64,000 nt of DNA from Oscillospiraceae bacterium (lineage in GTDB: Bacteria > Bacillota > Clostridia > Oscillospirales > Oscillospiraceae), in NCBI GenBank assembly GCA_017458335.1, contig JAFTFT010000036.1, positions 34,789 through 98,788 of the forward strand. Direction: 5' to 3'. The notes under the pieces are model-generated. The model made no database searches. It saw only the letters and a list, made by a program, of their open reading frames with translations, and was not told where the DNA came from. Of this stretch, positions 23,530 through 33,264 are shown piece by piece. A program made the translations under genes and the position numbers. Positions within the stretch are counted from its first letter, which is position 1. Each line of letters opens with the position of its first letter.

Positions 23530-25845
23530 ATGGGCAGAAAGAGCAGGAGACTTCCGTTTTATAAAAATGGGATGATCAAAACGGGCTGGGATGAAATGAC
23601 GCACAGAGGGAACGAATTGACAAAACGGAAATCCGCAGAGATGATCGAATGGCTGTTTCTTCTTGTGACGGGATTCTATCTGATCTGTCAGTGTATTTAT
23701 AATTCCACATATGTCCTTCCGGCCTACACATTCCCGGACCGGCCGGTATTTCTGGTGATCCTGTGTGCGGCGGCGCTTCCGGCACTGGGAAAGATCCTGG
23801 CCGGGCTTCGAAACATTAGAACCGTATTGATTGCAGTGACTGCGGCGGTCTTCTTTTTCGCATACCGGACCGGAAGAGAGCTGTTCCTCCTGATGATCCC
23901 TGTACTGGCCGCCGGGGCATCCGGAATGGAATACAGAAAAGTCCTGAAACTTTACGCAGCGTCGGTAGGGAGCTTTCTTGCGGTTACGATTCTCTGCTCC
24001 TTTACGGGCGTGATCCCCAATATCGTTTATTCAGGCGGCGGGCGTTTCCGAAGCAGCTGGGGGATCGCTTATCCAACCGACTTTGCCTCTCTGGTGCTGT
24101 TCTTCGTGATGACGCTCTGGCTCTCCTGGGAGCGAATGCCGACTGCCCTCGCGATACTCAGTGCACTTCTGTCGCTCTGGATTTCTCTGATGATCGCGGG
24201 AAGCCGGACTTCGGCCCTGTGCAGCCTTCTGTTTTTGGTTTTTATCCTGTATAATATGATGCGGCGGCGGATGCAGGGCAGAAAAAGCGGGATATCAAAG
24301 CTCGGCAGAAGTGTTCAGCTTCTGATGGTTTTCTCTTTCCTGCTCTTCGCGGCAGCTTATTTTCTCGCAGTTCTGCTTTATGCTCAGGGAACGAAAGTTG
24401 GAACCGCCTTTGACCGGCTGTTTTCTTACCGCCTGTATATGACGTTGATGATTCTGCGTGATCAGGGGATTTCCGCTTTCGGCAGCAACTATCCGCAGGT
24501 CGGCCTCGGCGGCATCACCATTGAGTCAGAGGCTTATTATTTCCTTGACAGCTCCTACGCAATGCTGTTGATTCGTTACGGATGGGTTCCGTTTTTAACC
24601 GTGGCGGCGCTCTGGACAGGCATGGGCTTTCGCGCCTATCGGGCTGGAGATCAGAAGCTTCTCTGCATTATGACGGTGATTGCTTTTCATGCGGTGAGTG
24701 AGCATCACTTTCCGGAAGTTCAGTACAACATGCTTCTGGCACTTCCGTTTGCATCGATAACACAGCAGAAGGATCCGCTTCCGGACAACAGCAAATTCAA
24801 GGAGAGACTTTGGAAGAACCGGGCTGCTGTCTGCTGTGCGGCTGTGCTCCTGGTGACAGCTTTCCTGGCGGCTCCACCTGTGCTTGACAGACTTCGAACC
24901 GTGTTTGATCTCCGAGGGACGGATTCGGCCCAGGGAGAGATCCGGGCAGTCCTGTGGTGCGCGGTTCTGCTGCTTGCAGCAGGAACTTCCGGATGGCTGC
25001 TGTGCCTGCAGGCCGGGCGGCTTCAGAAGCGGCAGGGATGGAACGGCAAAACTCTGGCAGGAATTGCCCTGGGATTCACCGTGCTGTTCGGAATGATGCT
25101 GGCGGATTCCCATGTAATCCGGCAGGCGGATGAATCGGGACAGATCAATCACCAAAAAGCAGAGGCTATCATGCAGATGCTTGAGGCTGCAAGCGGGCAA
25201 GTCATTGCCAATAAAGAACCGGAACTGATGCACCGCCGTTTTCCGGGGATCAGCCGGAGTATCTGGTACGGGAAGGATCTGGCAAGGCTGGAAAACATCT
25301 CCGTTGTGGTGGATCTGAAAGAAGATTATCATGTTTTTCAGGGAAAGGGTTTCCGGTTTACACAGATTTCACCCGATGATGCGGTATACTCGAATGATCC
25401 ATCGGTCATCGAAGGATTGACGGAAGCCGGGTACCGATGGACGACATATGATGCGGCGGTCAGAGAAGTAGATCTGGGCGCGTTTGCAGAACTCAATGAA
25501 CTCAGTCTGACCGAAGAGGGCAGCGTTGTTCTGGAGGACGGGAAGAGACTGAATCATGGCCCGTATCTGGATTTCTATGCCGGAACCTACCGGATCACGT
25601 TTGAACTGAAAGCAGATGGCATTGGCGAACAGGATAAGCCCGTGTGCTCACTATATGTTGCGACACTGGACGGTCACAGCCTGGCGGAGAAAACCGTGGA
25701 GCCTGAGGACCTGAAACCGGACGGAACATGTACCGCGGAGCTGGTTTTTGAGACATCCGATATCCGCTATCTCCAGTTCCCGGTCTTCCCGGCTGCGGGA
25801 CAGAGCGTAGAAGTGACGGATATTCATTACCAGAGAATAGGGTAA
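23530..25845 (+). CDS. Polytopic membrane protein, O-antigen polymerase/ligase-like, with C-terminal extracellular domain
   Basis: About ten to twelve membrane segments lie between residues 38 and 420, with a periplasm-type loop (SGGGRFRSSWGIAYPTDFASL) and the SRTS stretch that resemble Wzy/WaaL-type O-antigen polymerases. Two more helices follow near 435-545. The last 200 residues are soluble and beta-rich (TYRITFELKADGIGEQDK, LEDGKRLNHGPYLDFYAG), like a carbohydrate-binding sandwich. The start is unsure: the ATG at 23530 lies about 8 bases from the expected transcript start and has no ribosome site; ATGs at 23572, 23596 or 23641 are alternatives. Candidate polymerase for the glycans made downstream. 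Confidence 0.7.
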   Translation: MGRKSRRLPFYKNGMIKTGWDEMTHRGNELTKRKSAEMIEWLFLLVTGFYLICQCIYNSTYVLPAYTFPDRPVFLVILCAAALPALGKILAGLRNIRTVLIAVTAAVFFFAYRTGRELFLLMIPVLAAGASGMEYRKVLKLYAASVGSFLAVTILCSFTGVIPNIVYSGGGRFRSSWGIAYPTDFASLVLFFVMTLWLSWERMPTALAILSALLSLWISLMIAGSRTSALCSLLFLVFILYNMMRRRMQGRKSGISKLGRSVQLLMVFSFLLFAAAYFLAVLLYAQGTKVGTAFDRLFSYRLYMTLMILRDQGISAFGSNYPQVGLGGITIESEAYYFLDSSYAMLLIRYGWVPFLTVAALWTGMGFRAYRAGDQKLLCIMTVIAFHAVSEHHFPEVQYNMLLALPFASITQQKDPLPDNSKFKERLWKNRAAVCCAAVLLVTAFLAAPPVLDRLRTVFDLRGTDSAQGEIRAVLWCAVLLLAAGTSGWLLCLQAGRLQKRQGWNGKTLAGIALGFTVLFGMMLADSHVIRQADESGQINHQKAEAIMQMLEAASGQVIANKEPELMHRRFPGISRSIWYGKDLARLENISVVVDLKEDYHVFQGKGFRFTQISPDDAVYSNDPSVIEGLTEAGYRWTTYDAAVREVDLGAFAELNELSLTEEGSVVLEDGKRLNHGPYLDFYAGTYRITFELKADGIGEQDKPVCSLYVATLDGHSLAEKTVEPEDLKPDGTCTAELVFETSDIRYLQFPVFPAAGQSVEVTDIHYQRIG

Positions 25846-25921
25846 GCATCCTGCCCGTCCGGCAGGTGAAAGAAAACGGAATGATCGCCGGAATCGGTGC
25901 GAAGACGGAGGACAGAATCAG

Positions 25922-27490
25922 GTGAATCTATACGGCAGCAATCTGTTTTTCGGGATGATGTTTGTCGCATTATTTGCGCTGCAGTTTCTGTGGCTTCGAA
26001 TCCCAGAAAAGTCCGGGGAGGGGAGCAAAATACCGAACCGGCGGTTTATGGATTGCCTGTTCTGCCTCTGTACGGCGTTTGCGGCAGCGAGTCTGCTTCG
26101 GCTCTATCCGGGAAATGCCCGGCCCCCGATTCAGGATTCTTCGGCGTTCCTGTATATCGGGAAGAGAATGGCGGAAGGAAAGCTGCCGTACCGGGATCTG
26201 TTTGATCATAAGGGGCCGCTTCTGTATCTGATTCAGAGAATCGGGATCGGGCTGACACCGGGCAGTTATACCGGGGTTTGGCTGCTGGAGCTGCTGGGCA
26301 TGGCGCTGTCCGCCGCGTATATGCTGGAGCTGGCAGGGCTTGTGACAGAAAACAGAGAGAGCACATACCTCGCTGTTCTCGCGGTACTCGGCGCCTGCGG
26401 CTGGATGGTATGGCAGGGAGGAAATTTCACGGAGGAATTTGCTCTGCCGTGGATTGCCTGTGCCGCATCGATCTGCTGCATCTTCTTTGAAAAAGGGACG
26501 TACCGGCCTCGGGACATTCTCCTGCTGGGAGCGAGTTTTGCAGCCGTGCTGATGCTTCGGGCGAATATGGTCGCTGTATGGGCCTGTTACGTTCCGATTG
26601 TCCTGATACTCTTGGTGAAAGAGAAGCGCTTTTCCGACCTGGGCAGATGCACGCTCCTGTTCCTGGGCGGAGTGCTTCTGCTGACGCTTCCGTTCGTAAT
26701 CTGGGCAGCGAAAGCGGGATTTCTCCGGGAACTCTGGGAGGACTACATCCTGTTCAATTTCCGTTATACGGGCAGCGTGGCGGTGGGATTGAGAGAACGC
26801 ATCATCCTGTTTCTGCTCTTTGTGAAAGTTCTGTGGCCGGCTGCGGTGGCGCTGGTGATCAGCCTGATCCTGATGCCGCACAGAAAGCTGCTTTGGTACA
26901 ATCTGCTGTTCTATGCAGTCTCTGTTGCTTCGGCATCGATGAGCGGCAGACTTTACTATCACTACGCGATTGTTATGCTCCCGGCGGTCGTCCTGCCGTT
27001 CGCCTGCTGTTTCGACCGTTCTTCGAGGCTGTTTCGAAACAGAAACAGGAGCGGAACAGTGAACCCGGCGGCAGTGCTTGGAACCAGTGTCCTGATCGTG
27101 GCAGGCGCGCTGTCCTACCGGATCATGTTCTCCTATTCTGCAGAGGACGACCATCTGACGGCCTATCTGAAAGAGAACACGAACGCAGAAGACGATGTGC
27201 TGATCATCGGAAACAGCTCCTGGTACTATCTGCTGAGCGACCGGAAAACGGAAAACCGCTTTTTCTACCAGCTCCCTCCCATGGAGATCAGCGACGGGCT
27301 CAGAGATGATTTTTATGAGGAACTTCGGCGGAAACCGTCAGACTGGATCGCACTGCCCGGAACTCCGGAGGACAGAGACCGGATAGACGACGCACTCGGC
27401 GGACTCAGAAGCTTTCTGGAGTCGGATGAAGGATATCAGAGAGAAGAATATGAGGATTTCGAAATATATATCGGATCATCACTCAGATAA
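25922..27490 (+). CDS. GT-C-type membrane glycosyltransferase (copy 1 of a paralogous pair)
   Basis: A 522-residue polytopic protein with about ten helices and a soluble C-terminal domain (from about 410). The first outer loop holds QDSSAFLYIGKRM and DLFDHKGP, a conserved acidic motif typical of ArnT/PMT-like GT-C enzymes that take sugars from polyprenyl-phosphate. The C-terminal domain has DDVLIIGN and an Asp/Arg-rich stretch. GTG start at 25922, GGAGG 10 bp upstream. The gene at 28244 is a clear paralogue, and a GT2 gene stands between them. Confidence 0.8.
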   Translation: MNLYGSNLFFGMMFVALFALQFLWLRIPEKSGEGSKIPNRRFMDCLFCLCTAFAAASLLRLYPGNARPPIQDSSAFLYIGKRMAEGKLPYRDLFDHKGPLLYLIQRIGIGLTPGSYTGVWLLELLGMALSAAYMLELAGLVTENRESTYLAVLAVLGACGWMVWQGGNFTEEFALPWIACAASICCIFFEKGTYRPRDILLLGASFAAVLMLRANMVAVWACYVPIVLILLVKEKRFSDLGRCTLLFLGGVLLLTLPFVIWAAKAGFLRELWEDYILFNFRYTGSVAVGLRERIILFLLFVKVLWPAAVALVISLILMPHRKLLWYNLLFYAVSVASASMSGRLYYHYAIVMLPAVVLPFACCFDRSSRLFRNRNRSGTVNPAAVLGTSVLIVAGALSYRIMFSYSAEDDHLTAYLKENTNAEDDVLIIGNSSWYYLLSDRKTENRFFYQLPPMEISDGLRDDFYEELRRKPSDWIALPGTPEDRDRIDDALGGLRSFLESDEGYQREEYEDFEIYIGSSLR

Positions 27491-27501
27491 CAGGAGGAAA
27501 T

Positions 27502-28212
27502 ATGGATAAGCTGTTTATTGTGATCCCCGCCTACAACGAGGAAGAGAATATCCGTCAGGTTGTGGAGGACTGGTACCCCGTCGTGGAGAAACACAACGGC
27601 GGGGGAGAATCCCGCCTGGTTATCATTGATGACGGAAGCAAGGACAGTACTTATGACATACTGAAAAGCTGTGCGGAAGAAAAGCCTCTGCTGCTCCCGC
27701 TGACAAAGCCGAACGGGGGACACGGCGCTACGGTTCTGTTCGGGTATCATTATGCGCTGGACCATGATGCGGATTATATCTTTCAAACCGACTCTGACGG
27801 ACAGACGTTGCCGGAGGAGTTCGAGCCGTTCTGGGAAGAGAGAGAAAACTATGATCTGGTGATCGGCTGGCGAAGAGGCCGTCAGGACGGTGGTTCACGA
27901 GTGTTCGTGACCAAGACGCTGAAGGCGGTCATCAAGGTCTGTTTCGGGGTGACCGTGACCGATGCAAACACGCCGTATCGACTGATGAAAGCGGAGACCC
28001 TGAGCCGGTATATCGACCTGATCCCGAAAGATTTTAACCTTTCCAATGTGCTGCTGACAGTGGTTTATACCAAGAAAGGTTGTGCGATCAAGTATATCCC
28101 GATTACCTTCCGACCGCGGCAGGGTGGCGTGAACTCAATCAACATGAAGAAAATCTTCAAGATCGGACGGCAGGCACTCTCCGACTTCCGGGATATCAAC
28201 AAAGCCCTGTAA
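27502..28212 (+). CDS. Family 2 glycosyltransferase (polyprenyl-phosphate sugar synthase-like)
   Basis: A 236-residue cytosolic GT2 enzyme. The N-terminus KLFIVIPAYNEEENI, the nucleotide-sugar site IIDDGSKDST, and the metal-binding QTDSDGQ (DXD-like) are all present; the C-terminal part has ITFRPRQGG and lacks membrane segments. This compact form resembles dolichol-phosphate-mannose synthase-like enzymes that make polyprenyl-phosphate sugars. AGGAGG is 6 bp upstream. Its place between two GT-C paralogues suggests that it makes their donor. Confidence 0.88.
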   Translation: MDKLFIVIPAYNEEENIRQVVEDWYPVVEKHNGGGESRLVIIDDGSKDSTYDILKSCAEEKPLLLPLTKPNGGHGATVLFGYHYALDHDADYIFQTDSDGQTLPEEFEPFWEERENYDLVIGWRRGRQDGGSRVFVTKTLKAVIKVCFGVTVTDANTPYRLMKAETLSRYIDLIPKDFNLSNVLLTVVYTKKGCAIKYIPITFRPRQGGVNSINMKKIFKIGRQALSDFRDINKAL

Positions 28213-28243
28213 CCGGAAGCATACCTGAGGAGGTCTTAACGGA

Positions 28244-29809
28244 GTGGAAATATTTTACGGAAGAGACATTCTGCTGCTGGCGCCGTTGCTGCTGCTGTGC
28301 GGGATGCAGCTGCTCTGGCTGCTGATTCCGGCGGGGCGAATCCGTGTACCGGATCGCGCCCTGGATCTTCTGGTCTGCGGCTGTGTCACCCTTGCGGTTG
28401 GAACACTGCTGCGGCAGTATCCCTGGACAACTATGCCGACACAGACGGATTCTTCCGTGTTCTTGTATATCGGCAAGCAGATGCACTCGGGGAAGATCCC
28501 TTATATTGATCTGTTTGACCATAAGGGCCCGGCACTGTACTTCATCCAGTACCTCGGATATGCGATCTGGCCGGGATCGGTAGCGGGCGGTGTGTGGATC
28601 CTGGAGATGGTCAGCTTCTTCCTTCTGACGCTGCTGATGCTGAAGATTGCCGATTTCGCTACGGAAGACCGCAGAAATGCTTATCTCGCAAGCATTTTGG
28701 TTCTGCTTGTCTGCGCCTTCAAGCTGTACCAGGGGGGAAACTATACCGAAGAGCACGCACTGCTCTGGATCACGCTTTCGGCATATATCTTCTTCTCATT
28801 CTTCCGGACAGGAAACTACACAGGCAGACAGCTTTTCATGCTTGGGTTTTCCTGTATGGTGGTACTGCTGCAGCAGGCCAATCTGGTCACGGTATGGGTC
28901 GCTTTTGTCCCGCTGGTGGTCGTCCGACTGGTCAGGGAGAAGCGCTGGCGGGAGATCTGGGCCTGTATTCTCCTCTTCCTCCTTGGAATGCTGGCGGCAT
29001 TTCTTCCGGTGCTGATCTGGGCTGTCCGGAAGGGCTGTCTGGAGGAGATGTGGCATTATTATATCGTGTTTAACCTTACATATTCCGAAAATATGGCACC
29101 GGGACTAGCAGGTTATCTGCAGCTGACCAAAAACAATCTAATGAGAATATGGCCGGGAATCCTGGCAATAGCGGTCAGCCTTTTGCATGATAGGAAGAAC
29201 AAGCTTCAATGGCTCAATCTGTGGTTCTTTGTCGTCTCCCTGATCCTTATGCAGCTCAGCGGGCGGGATTCGCTGTATTATCTGCTCATTCTCCTTCCGG
29301 CATTGATCCTGCCGGCTTCAGGACTGTTCGACGCGCTGCAGCATCTTCTCTATCGAAGAGTAGAGCGGGAGAAGAATTCAACGGTGATCGTACTTTGCTG
29401 TCTTCTCCTCGCATCTGCAGCGGTGGCCCATCGGGCGGTGAGTAATCTCCGACCGAGGTATAACGACGGTGTGGTTCCTTATCTGACCGAGCAGACGGAA
29501 GAAGGCGATGATGTCCTGATTATCGGGAATTATGCCTGGCCTTATCTGGCTGCGGACAGAACAACGCAAAACAGGTTCTTCTTTCAGTGGCCGCCGATCC
29601 AGGTCAGCGACGAACTGTATCAGGAGTTTCTGGCGGAACTGAATCAGCATCCCTCTGATTATGTCATCCTGGCGGAGCATGAGAATGCGGAACTCAAGAT
29701 CCCGGGAGAGGGAAAGATCGACAATATGCTGGAGATGCTGACCAGGCAGGGCTATCAGAAGGAACAGCACGAAGGCTTCAGCGCCTATATCGCGCCCTGG
29801 AAACAGTAA
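28244..29809 (+). CDS. GT-C-type membrane glycosyltransferase (copy 2 of a paralogous pair)
   Basis: A 521-residue paralogue of the 25922 gene with the same layout: outer-loop DSSVFLYIGKQM and DLFDHKGP, about ten helices, QGGNYTEE matching QGGNFTEE, and a C-terminal domain with DDVLIIGN, RTTQNRFFFQWPP and HPSDYVIL. GTG start at 28244, GGAGG about 11 bp upstream. Conservation of the same short motifs in both copies with drift elsewhere suggests an old tandem duplication that captured or spans the GT2 gene. Confidence 0.8.
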   Translation: MEIFYGRDILLLAPLLLLCGMQLLWLLIPAGRIRVPDRALDLLVCGCVTLAVGTLLRQYPWTTMPTQTDSSVFLYIGKQMHSGKIPYIDLFDHKGPALYFIQYLGYAIWPGSVAGGVWILEMVSFFLLTLLMLKIADFATEDRRNAYLASILVLLVCAFKLYQGGNYTEEHALLWITLSAYIFFSFFRTGNYTGRQLFMLGFSCMVVLLQQANLVTVWVAFVPLVVVRLVREKRWREIWACILLFLLGMLAAFLPVLIWAVRKGCLEEMWHYYIVFNLTYSENMAPGLAGYLQLTKNNLMRIWPGILAIAVSLLHDRKNKLQWLNLWFFVVSLILMQLSGRDSLYYLLILLPALILPASGLFDALQHLLYRRVEREKNSTVIVLCCLLLASAAVAHRAVSNLRPRYNDGVVPYLTEQTEEGDDVLIIGNYAWPYLAADRTTQNRFFFQWPPIQVSDELYQEFLAELNQHPSDYVILAEHENAELKIPGEGKIDNMLEMLTRQGYQKEQHEGFSAYIAPWKQ

Positions 29810-29842
29810 AAAGCGGAGGGCAGCGAATCAGAGGAGTTGTCA

Positions 29843-30547
29843 ATGACCATACAATGGCTGGGACATGCGGGCTTTCGCATCACACATGCGGGCTACAGCA
29901 TCGTTATCGATCCCTATAACAGTGATTATATCAACGGCTATCCGAAGCTGAGCGTCATGGCCGACCGGGTTCTGGTAAGTCATGAGCATTTCGGACACAA
30001 CTATCGGGAAGGCGTGATCCTGTCCGGGAGACCGGAAACGGAATGCCCGTTCGAGATTGAAACGATCCGGGTGCCGCATGACTTCAAGATGGGCAACTGG
30101 AGAGGCTTCTGCCTGATTCACATCCTGAAAGCGGACGGCATGAAAATCGTTCACATGGGCGATCTTGGGACGCAGCTGTCCGGCGGCGAGATCAGCAGAC
30201 TCTTTGGTGCGGACGTCATGATGATCTGTGCCGGATCGTGTACGGCGCTGCCTGCCCAGGAAGCGAAAAGGGCGACGGATGAAGTGATGCCGAATGTGAT
30301 CATCCCCATGCACTACCGGGACGGAAACAGGGGCGGACACCGTCTTGAGAACATAGAAGATTTCAAAAACTATTTTGAATCCGATGCCCTGTTTCACTAT
30401 TATGACAGCGATACCATCGAAATCACGCCGGGAATGGAACCACAGGTTGCGGTCCTGAAGTTCGTGGGGGTAAACGAGCAGCCGGATACAGCCGGTGAGA
30501 GAAAAAACAAGGGGAGCGGGCTTCTTCGAAAGCTATGGAAGCACTGA
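29843..30547 (+). CDS. Metallo-beta-lactamase-fold protein with altered metal motif
   Basis: A 234-residue UlaG/L-ascorbate-6-P-lactonase-like MBL-fold protein: TIQWLGHAGFRI, IVIDPYNSDY, and HMGDLG in order. The usual HxHxDH metal signature reads H47-E-H49-F-G51-H52, with Gly where Asp should bind the second metal. Later IIPMHYRDG supplies a His. It may bind one metal or be non-catalytic. GAGGAG is 6 bp before the ATG; the upstream TTG is not needed. Why an MBL protein stands among GT-C genes is unclear; it could hydrolyse or sense a glycan intermediate. Confidence 0.82.
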   Translation: MTIQWLGHAGFRITHAGYSIVIDPYNSDYINGYPKLSVMADRVLVSHEHFGHNYREGVILSGRPETECPFEIETIRVPHDFKMGNWRGFCLIHILKADGMKIVHMGDLGTQLSGGEISRLFGADVMMICAGSCTALPAQEAKRATDEVMPNVIIPMHYRDGNRGGHRLENIEDFKNYFESDALFHYYDSDTIEITPGMEPQVAVLKFVGVNEQPDTAGERKNKGSGLLRKLWKH

Positions 30548-30550
30548 GAG

Positions 30551-32059
30551 ATGCAGTCGGAGAAACAGAGAAAAATCAATATCGGACGTGCGGCTCTGTT
30601 TGCGGCTGTCTTCGGAGTGATGTTTCTGTTCAGCCTCTGGACGCCGCTGATCGCGGATGACTACAATTATGCTTTCGGATATTCAACCGGGACACGCATC
30701 GGGAGTCTGCGGGAGATCTGGATCTCCATGGCCTGGCACCGGAAACTTCTGAATCCCAGGGTGTTTTCACACGGCTGGCTCAGCCTGGTCCTGATGTTTC
30801 CCAGATGGTTCTTTGCCGTGTTGAACGGCCTGGCAGCGGTTTTCTTTTCCTGGACGACAGAATCCTTCCTGAGAGAACAGGGGGGCAAACAGACCGTATG
30901 GATGACAGCGGCGGTCTGGATGCTGCTTTGGATCTGTATGCCGGTATTCGGTCAGATTTTTTTCTGGACGGCCGGCGCATGCAATTACTTCTGGAGTATC
31001 GCTTTTTCCTGGTTTATCATCTGGAGAGTGGGACATCTGGAACAGCAGCGGGAAAACCGTGCGCGCAGCGTCCTTTTGCTTCTGCTTCCGGCATTTGCGG
31101 CAGGGGCCTGGTCGGAGCATATTTCCTTTGCCATGTTGATGATTCTGTTCCTCCTTCTTGTCAGAAACTGGATTCGTACAACCCGGTTTCCTTGGGGAGA
31201 GGCTGTACTGCTTCTCAGCGGAGGATTCGGATATCTCTTCCTGATGCTGGCTCCTTCCGCAAAACTTTTTCAGCGCCTGCACGACGCCGGTGACCCGACG
31301 GAGCAGGGGGTTCTGACCCGCATTCTGTCGGCTCTGCCGAAAATGGCAATTCCGGCCTTCGGGACCGGGCTGCTCCTGATCATGGGAATCCTTTTTCTGA
31401 TCACAAAAAAGAGAGGAAAGAGAGCGGCACTGTTAACGGTATCTGCAGCAGGAGTGATCCTGAGTGGAACAGGCTTTCTGGTGTTCGCCATTCGTGGATA
31501 CGAATACAGAAGATTCTGCGGAATGATTTCTTCCGCACCCGCGGGATTATTCCTGTCATTGATGATTTTCTGCGCAGCATTGACAATCTCCCTGATGATG
31601 CGAGGGGATAAGGAGAGAATCCTGTCGGCACTGATTCTTGCATTCAGTGGGATCTCAGGCTGTTCCCTCTTCCTTTTTGGAGAATACTTCCCGGTTCGCG
31701 GTTTCTGCGCTCCGGTGACACTGCTGATTCTGGGAGCAGTCTGCCTCGCGGAACCGGAATGGAACAGAGCGGGTCGGAACCTGAAAATCGCGATATCCTG
31801 CCTTCTTGCTGCATGTTTTGTGCTTTGTTTTTCCCTTGGAGGAGCAGATATTTACCGGGTCCATCAGGCGGCTAGCGAGAGAGAAGCGGCATTTGCGGAA
31901 GCGGCGGCGGGAGAAAAAAGAGTCGTCCTGACGCCTTTACCCTGTAAGACCAAGTATTCCGCGCAATTTGGAAACCAGGATCTGATGCCTGATGCGGGGT
32001 GGCCGAACGGTGTGATGGCAGACTATTATGATGTAATCCGAATCATCGTGGTAGAATAG
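30551..32059 (+). CDS. Polytopic membrane protein (DUF6056-like, GT-C-type)
   Basis: A 502-residue protein with about eleven helices. The first outer loop has TPLIADDYNY (D36, D37) and later FWTAGACNYFWS, a combination I associate with DUF6056-like Bacillota membrane proteins. The double Asp in loop one is in the position of the catalytic Asp/Glu of GT-C transferases. The C-terminal soluble part is short (about 60 residues, AAAGEKRVVLTPLP). It starts 3 bp after the MBL gene's stop. Family name from memory, so moderate trust. Confidence 0.72.
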   Translation: MQSEKQRKINIGRAALFAAVFGVMFLFSLWTPLIADDYNYAFGYSTGTRIGSLREIWISMAWHRKLLNPRVFSHGWLSLVLMFPRWFFAVLNGLAAVFFSWTTESFLREQGGKQTVWMTAAVWMLLWICMPVFGQIFFWTAGACNYFWSIAFSWFIIWRVGHLEQQRENRARSVLLLLLPAFAAGAWSEHISFAMLMILFLLLVRNWIRTTRFPWGEAVLLLSGGFGYLFLMLAPSAKLFQRLHDAGDPTEQGVLTRILSALPKMAIPAFGTGLLLIMGILFLITKKRGKRAALLTVSAAGVILSGTGFLVFAIRGYEYRRFCGMISSAPAGLFLSLMIFCAALTISLMMRGDKERILSALILAFSGISGCSLFLFGEYFPVRGFCAPVTLLILGAVCLAEPEWNRAGRNLKIAISCLLAACFVLCFSLGGADIYRVHQAASEREAAFAEAAAGEKRVVLTPLPCKTKYSAQFGNQDLMPDAGWPNGVMADYYDVIRIIVVE

Positions 32060-32081
32060 GGTAGACAAGCGGCAGAGCGGA

Positions 32082-33251
32082 ATGAAAACGATTCGAGGAA
32101 ACAAATACATAACGATCATTCGTCTGGTTGCTTTTGCGGTTCCGACGACCCTGCTCCTGCTGTATGAATATTTCCGCATGGGGAAAATCGGAAACCTGAC
32201 GGCCGACGGCAAGCTGTATCTGAGTGTTGCGGACTGCTTTCTCACCACTGGACACTTTATTCAGTACATTCGCTGGTTCCCGGGGTTCGTGGTACCGCCG
32301 GGGCTTCCGCTGGTGCTGCTCCTTCTCAGAGCGCTGAGGTTTACGGAACCAATGATCACGGGCTTTCAGGCAGCTCTTTTTGGATGCTCATGCCTGATGC
32401 TTGCTGAATCGGAACGCGCGCTTTTCGATCGATATGCGCTGAGCCCGCTGTTCTATATGCTGGGATACATGCGCTGCAGACTTCTTCTCGGCAATATCAT
32501 GGTGGAACACTATTATCTCTTCCTGTTGTGTTTGATTCTCTGGCTGATCCTATGTACGAATAGCAGGCGGAAGCTTCTGTGGCTGAACCTGGCGGGACTG
32601 TTTCTTTTTCTGACGCGACCGGTATTGTTTCCGGTTTATGCGGCCATCCTTGGATACACCCTGGTCGCTGCCGGACAGAAGAGAAAACTTCTCGGCGCAT
32701 TTGCTGCGGTACTTCTGCCGATTCTGGTGCTGAGTGCGAACCTGGCGGTCAACTACCGGGAAACCGGGGAACTGATTCTCCTGGAAAGTTACTCCGGCGC
32801 GGATCTCTATATCACGGCGTCTCCAGACGCCCCGGTGACGATTGAAGAGGGAGAGAGCTACCTGGATGAGACCAGAGACGCGATCTACTATGATGAGAAC
32901 ATGACAATGGCGGAGAAGAGCAGATTGTTGGGGAATATGGCAAAAGCGTTTGTCCGGGAACATCCGGGAGAGTATCTCTGGAAAACCATACGCCGATTCG
33001 GTGTTCTCTTCCTGAAAAGCTACGGATATCTGACGTTGCTGCCGGCTGCCGGTGCTGTCCTGATGATTATCCGGAAAGATAATCGACAGAGACGAATGCT
33101 CCTAATCAGCCTTCTGACCATGAACATTCTGCTGGCGATACTGACATCCTTCGGCATTCCGGAGATCCGATATACGGCGGTCATCTGGCCGCTTGCCGCA
33201 CTGCATGCTGCAGCACTGCCGCACTGCCTGGCGGAGAGGCGGAAGATGTAA
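32082..33251 (+). CDS. Membrane protein, GT-C-like
   Basis: A 389-residue polytopic protein with about nine helices. Loop one holds LTADGKLYLSVAD (D42), and a large outer loop (about 225-300) has ESYSGADLYITASPD and YDENMTMAEKSR. The layout agrees with a shorter GT-C enzyme, but I recognise no diagnostic family motif. ATG start at 32082, weak ribosome site (GAGCGGA). It stands 22 bp after the previous gene. Confidence 0.65.
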   Translation: MKTIRGNKYITIIRLVAFAVPTTLLLLYEYFRMGKIGNLTADGKLYLSVADCFLTTGHFIQYIRWFPGFVVPPGLPLVLLLLRALRFTEPMITGFQAALFGCSCLMLAESERALFDRYALSPLFYMLGYMRCRLLLGNIMVEHYYLFLLCLILWLILCTNSRRKLLWLNLAGLFLFLTRPVLFPVYAAILGYTLVAAGQKRKLLGAFAAVLLPILVLSANLAVNYRETGELILLESYSGADLYITASPDAPVTIEEGESYLDETRDAIYYDENMTMAEKSRLLGNMAKAFVREHPGEYLWKTIRRFGVLFLKSYGYLTLLPAAGAVLMIIRKDNRQRRMLLISLLTMNILLAILTSFGIPEIRYTAVIWPLAALHAAALPHCLAERRKM

Positions 33252-33264
33252 TCAGGGGGACACT

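Noticed and set aside
25970-27154. 394-codon minus-strand frame opposite a GT-C gene
   Set aside because: Gln/His/Arg-rich shadow without ribosome site.
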